From Ewingella americana ATCC 33852 (GTDB taxonomy: Bacteria > Pseudomonadota > Gammaproteobacteria > Enterobacterales > Enterobacteriaceae), in NCBI RefSeq assembly GCF_000735345.1, contig NZ_JMPJ01000033.1:1-64000 (forward strand): 64,000 bases of DNA, given 5' to 3'. The translations under genes were made by a program, and so were the position numbers. Below, one piece after another: positions 62,699 to 64,000 of this stretch. Position 1 is the stretch's first letter, and each line of letters starts with the position of its first letter. The notes beneath the pieces were generated by a model. It did not search any database. It saw only the letters and a program-made list of their open reading frames with translations, and was not told the origin of the DNA.

Positions 62699-63258
62699 TG
62701 AGCGATTCGCGTGATGCCAATTACTACCAGGCGTGGATGAGTTCGCGGGAAGTTAGCCGTCGCGGGCTGTTTCGCGGCTTCTTCGCCTCCGGCCAGCGCG
62801 CGGTTGAAGACAATCGCGACGCCGGCGTGTTAGTCCGCCAGTGCGCCCGCCCGCCACAGGCGGTTGCCGAGCCGCTGTTTTTGCAGGCGTGCGATGGCTG
62901 CGGGGCCTGCCGCGATGCTTGCCCGATGGGCATTATTTCCGTGGAGCAGGGCAAGGCAACGCTGCAAATTGAGTATGCCGAGTGTGATTTTTGCGGGGCG
63001 TGCACTCAGGCCTGCCAGCGCGGGGCATTAGAGGCCAGCGTGGTGATGGACAGCGGGCTGCGCCCGGTTATTTCGCAGCATTGTCTGGGACGCCTCGATA
63101 ACTTGTGCAGAATGTGTGAAATAGCCTGTCCGCGGACGGCAATATTTTTTAATCAACATAATCAACCGGCGATAAATAACGATAACTGTAACGGCTGCGG
63201 TAAATGCAAACTTGTTTGTTATCATGGTGATATCACTTTGTCGTTGCAGGCTTCATAA
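62698..63258 (+). CDS. NapF-like ferredoxin-type protein
   Basis: A 186-residue cytoplasmic protein with three to four [4Fe-4S] motifs (CDGCGACRDACPMG, CDFCGACTQACQRG, LCRMCEIACPRT, CNGCGKCKLVCYHG). Near its N-terminus SRRGLFRGFF echoes NapF's SRRGILTG. NapF aids the assembly of the molybdoenzyme NapA in the cytosol, so by analogy this protein may help load the Fe-S or Mo cofactor of the two catalytic subunits. That role is inference. It shares a base with the dmsD stop. The last third becomes AT-rich. No terminator is visible after it. Confidence 0.82.
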   Translation: MSDSRDANYYQAWMSSREVSRRGLFRGFFASGQRAVEDNRDAGVLVRQCARPPQAVAEPLFLQACDGCGACRDACPMGIISVEQGKATLQIEYAECDFCGACTQACQRGALEASVVMDSGLRPVISQHCLGRLDNLCRMCEIACPRTAIFFNQHNQPAINNDNCNGCGKCKLVCYHGDITLSLQAS

Positions 63259-63396
63259 GTTCTTTCGGCAGGATTGATTAGCGTTTTAAATCATCGACCC
63301 ACAGCTTGTGCTGATACCGATTTTCAGCCAATTGACTTTTAAATCGCCAGTGGCATGATGCGCGCAATTTCTTCGCTTCTTGGTCGCCAACTTCCC

Positions 63397-64000
63397 TATG
63401 TCCGCCTACTCTCGCCCGGTAATTTTATTATTATGTGGGCTACTTTTGCTGACGGTTTCTATCGCTGTACTCAGTACACTAGTGCCGCTTTGGCTCAGCC
63501 ATGAAATGCTGCCAACCTGGCAAGTCGGACTGGTGAGTTCATCCTATTATTCCGGCAACCTGGTGGGTACGCTGATCGCGGGTGCGGTGATTAAGAAGCT
63601 AGGGTTCAACCGCAGTTATTACCTATCCTGCATGGTATTTGCCGCCGCGACCGCCGGGCTGGCTCTGTCAATGAGCTTCTGGAGCTGGATCAGCTGGCGT
63701 TTTATGGCAGGTGTCGGCTGTGCGCTGATTTGGGTTATCGTCGAAAGCGCCTTGCTGCGCAGCGGCACCGTGCGCAACCGTGGTCAGCTTCTTGCGGCCT
63801 ACATGATTGTTTATTACATCGGCACCGTGGTGGGGCAGTTGATGCTCGGCGTGGTGTCGACTGAGCTGTTCAGCGTGCTGCCGTGGGTGACCTCGATTAT
63901 CGCCATTTCTATTCTGCCGCTGCTGTTCACCCAGATAACCAATCAGGACAGCGAGCAGCCGCGCACCTCTATTTGGCCGATGCTAAAACGCCGCAGTGCG
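63397..64000 (+). CDS. ycaD: MFS transporter YcaD, cut by the window end
   Basis: The first 201 codons of a YcaD-type major-facilitator transporter, open to the end of the window (E. coli YcaD about 382 residues). [33 protein letters not shown] is followed by [21 protein letters not shown] and [20 protein letters not shown], all close to E. coli YcaD. The function is unproven. The position downstream of dms matches E. coli, where ycaC lies between; ycaC is absent here. The ATG at 63397 has no visible ribosome site; the 138-base gap after the NapF-like gene holds nothing else that I recognise. Confidence 0.85.

Overview
The window is chromosomal DNA of an enteric gamma-proteobacterium (Enterobacterales). 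Gene content, protein lengths and order repeatedly match Escherichia coli, but with differences (no macAB, aqpZ, serW or ycaC at the expected places, an inserted omptin, and extra genes between familiar neighbours). This points to a non-Escherichia genus, perhaps of the Yersiniaceae/Hafniaceae side. The genus is inference only. I see no rRNA, tRNA, CRISPR array, prophage or insertion sequence.

Region 1 (1-20 kb) resembles the E. coli yeiG-folE-yeiB-galS-mglBAC-sanA-cdd neighbourhood. A YghA-like short-chain dehydrogenase and a lipoprotein hydrolase lead in. They are followed by a glutathione-dependent formaldehyde pair (frmA plus an S-formylglutathione hydrolase) behind a LysR regulator, with a divergent MFS transporter. 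An AT-rich stretch carries an omptin outer-membrane protease. Then come folE, yeiB, galS and the galactose ABC transporter mglBAC, with clear CRP and Gal operators. sanA follows with an unusual Lys/Ala/Glu-rich C-terminal tail, then maeA (NAD malic enzyme) and cdd.

Region 2 (20-38 kb) corresponds to another part of the E. coli map: artPIQM, ybjP, amiD, ybjS, ybjT, ltaE, poxB, hcp-hcr with an NsrR-like operator, lysO (ybjE), ybjD, ybjX and cspD. The join between regions 1 and 2 lies between cdd and artM (about 19.86-20.03 kb).

Region 3 (38-64 kb) is the conserved clpS-clpA, infA, aat, cydDC, trxB, lrp, ftsK, lolA, rarA, serS block, then an anaerobic DMSO/S-oxide reductase operon and the start of ycaD. 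The reductase operon is composite: a YnfE-type catalytic subunit, a DmsA-type catalytic subunit, DmsB, DmsC, the DmsD chaperone and a NapF-like ferredoxin, behind an FNR-type promoter. It mixes the layouts of E. coli dmsABC and ynfEFGH-dmsD at the dms locus.

The most noteworthy items are the composite dms operon, the SanA tail, a pair of diverged intergenic repeats at the left end, a 13-codon leader ORF overlapping amiD, a 54-codon ORF overlapping galS, and the AT-rich omptin insertion. I found no wholly undescribed multi-gene system.
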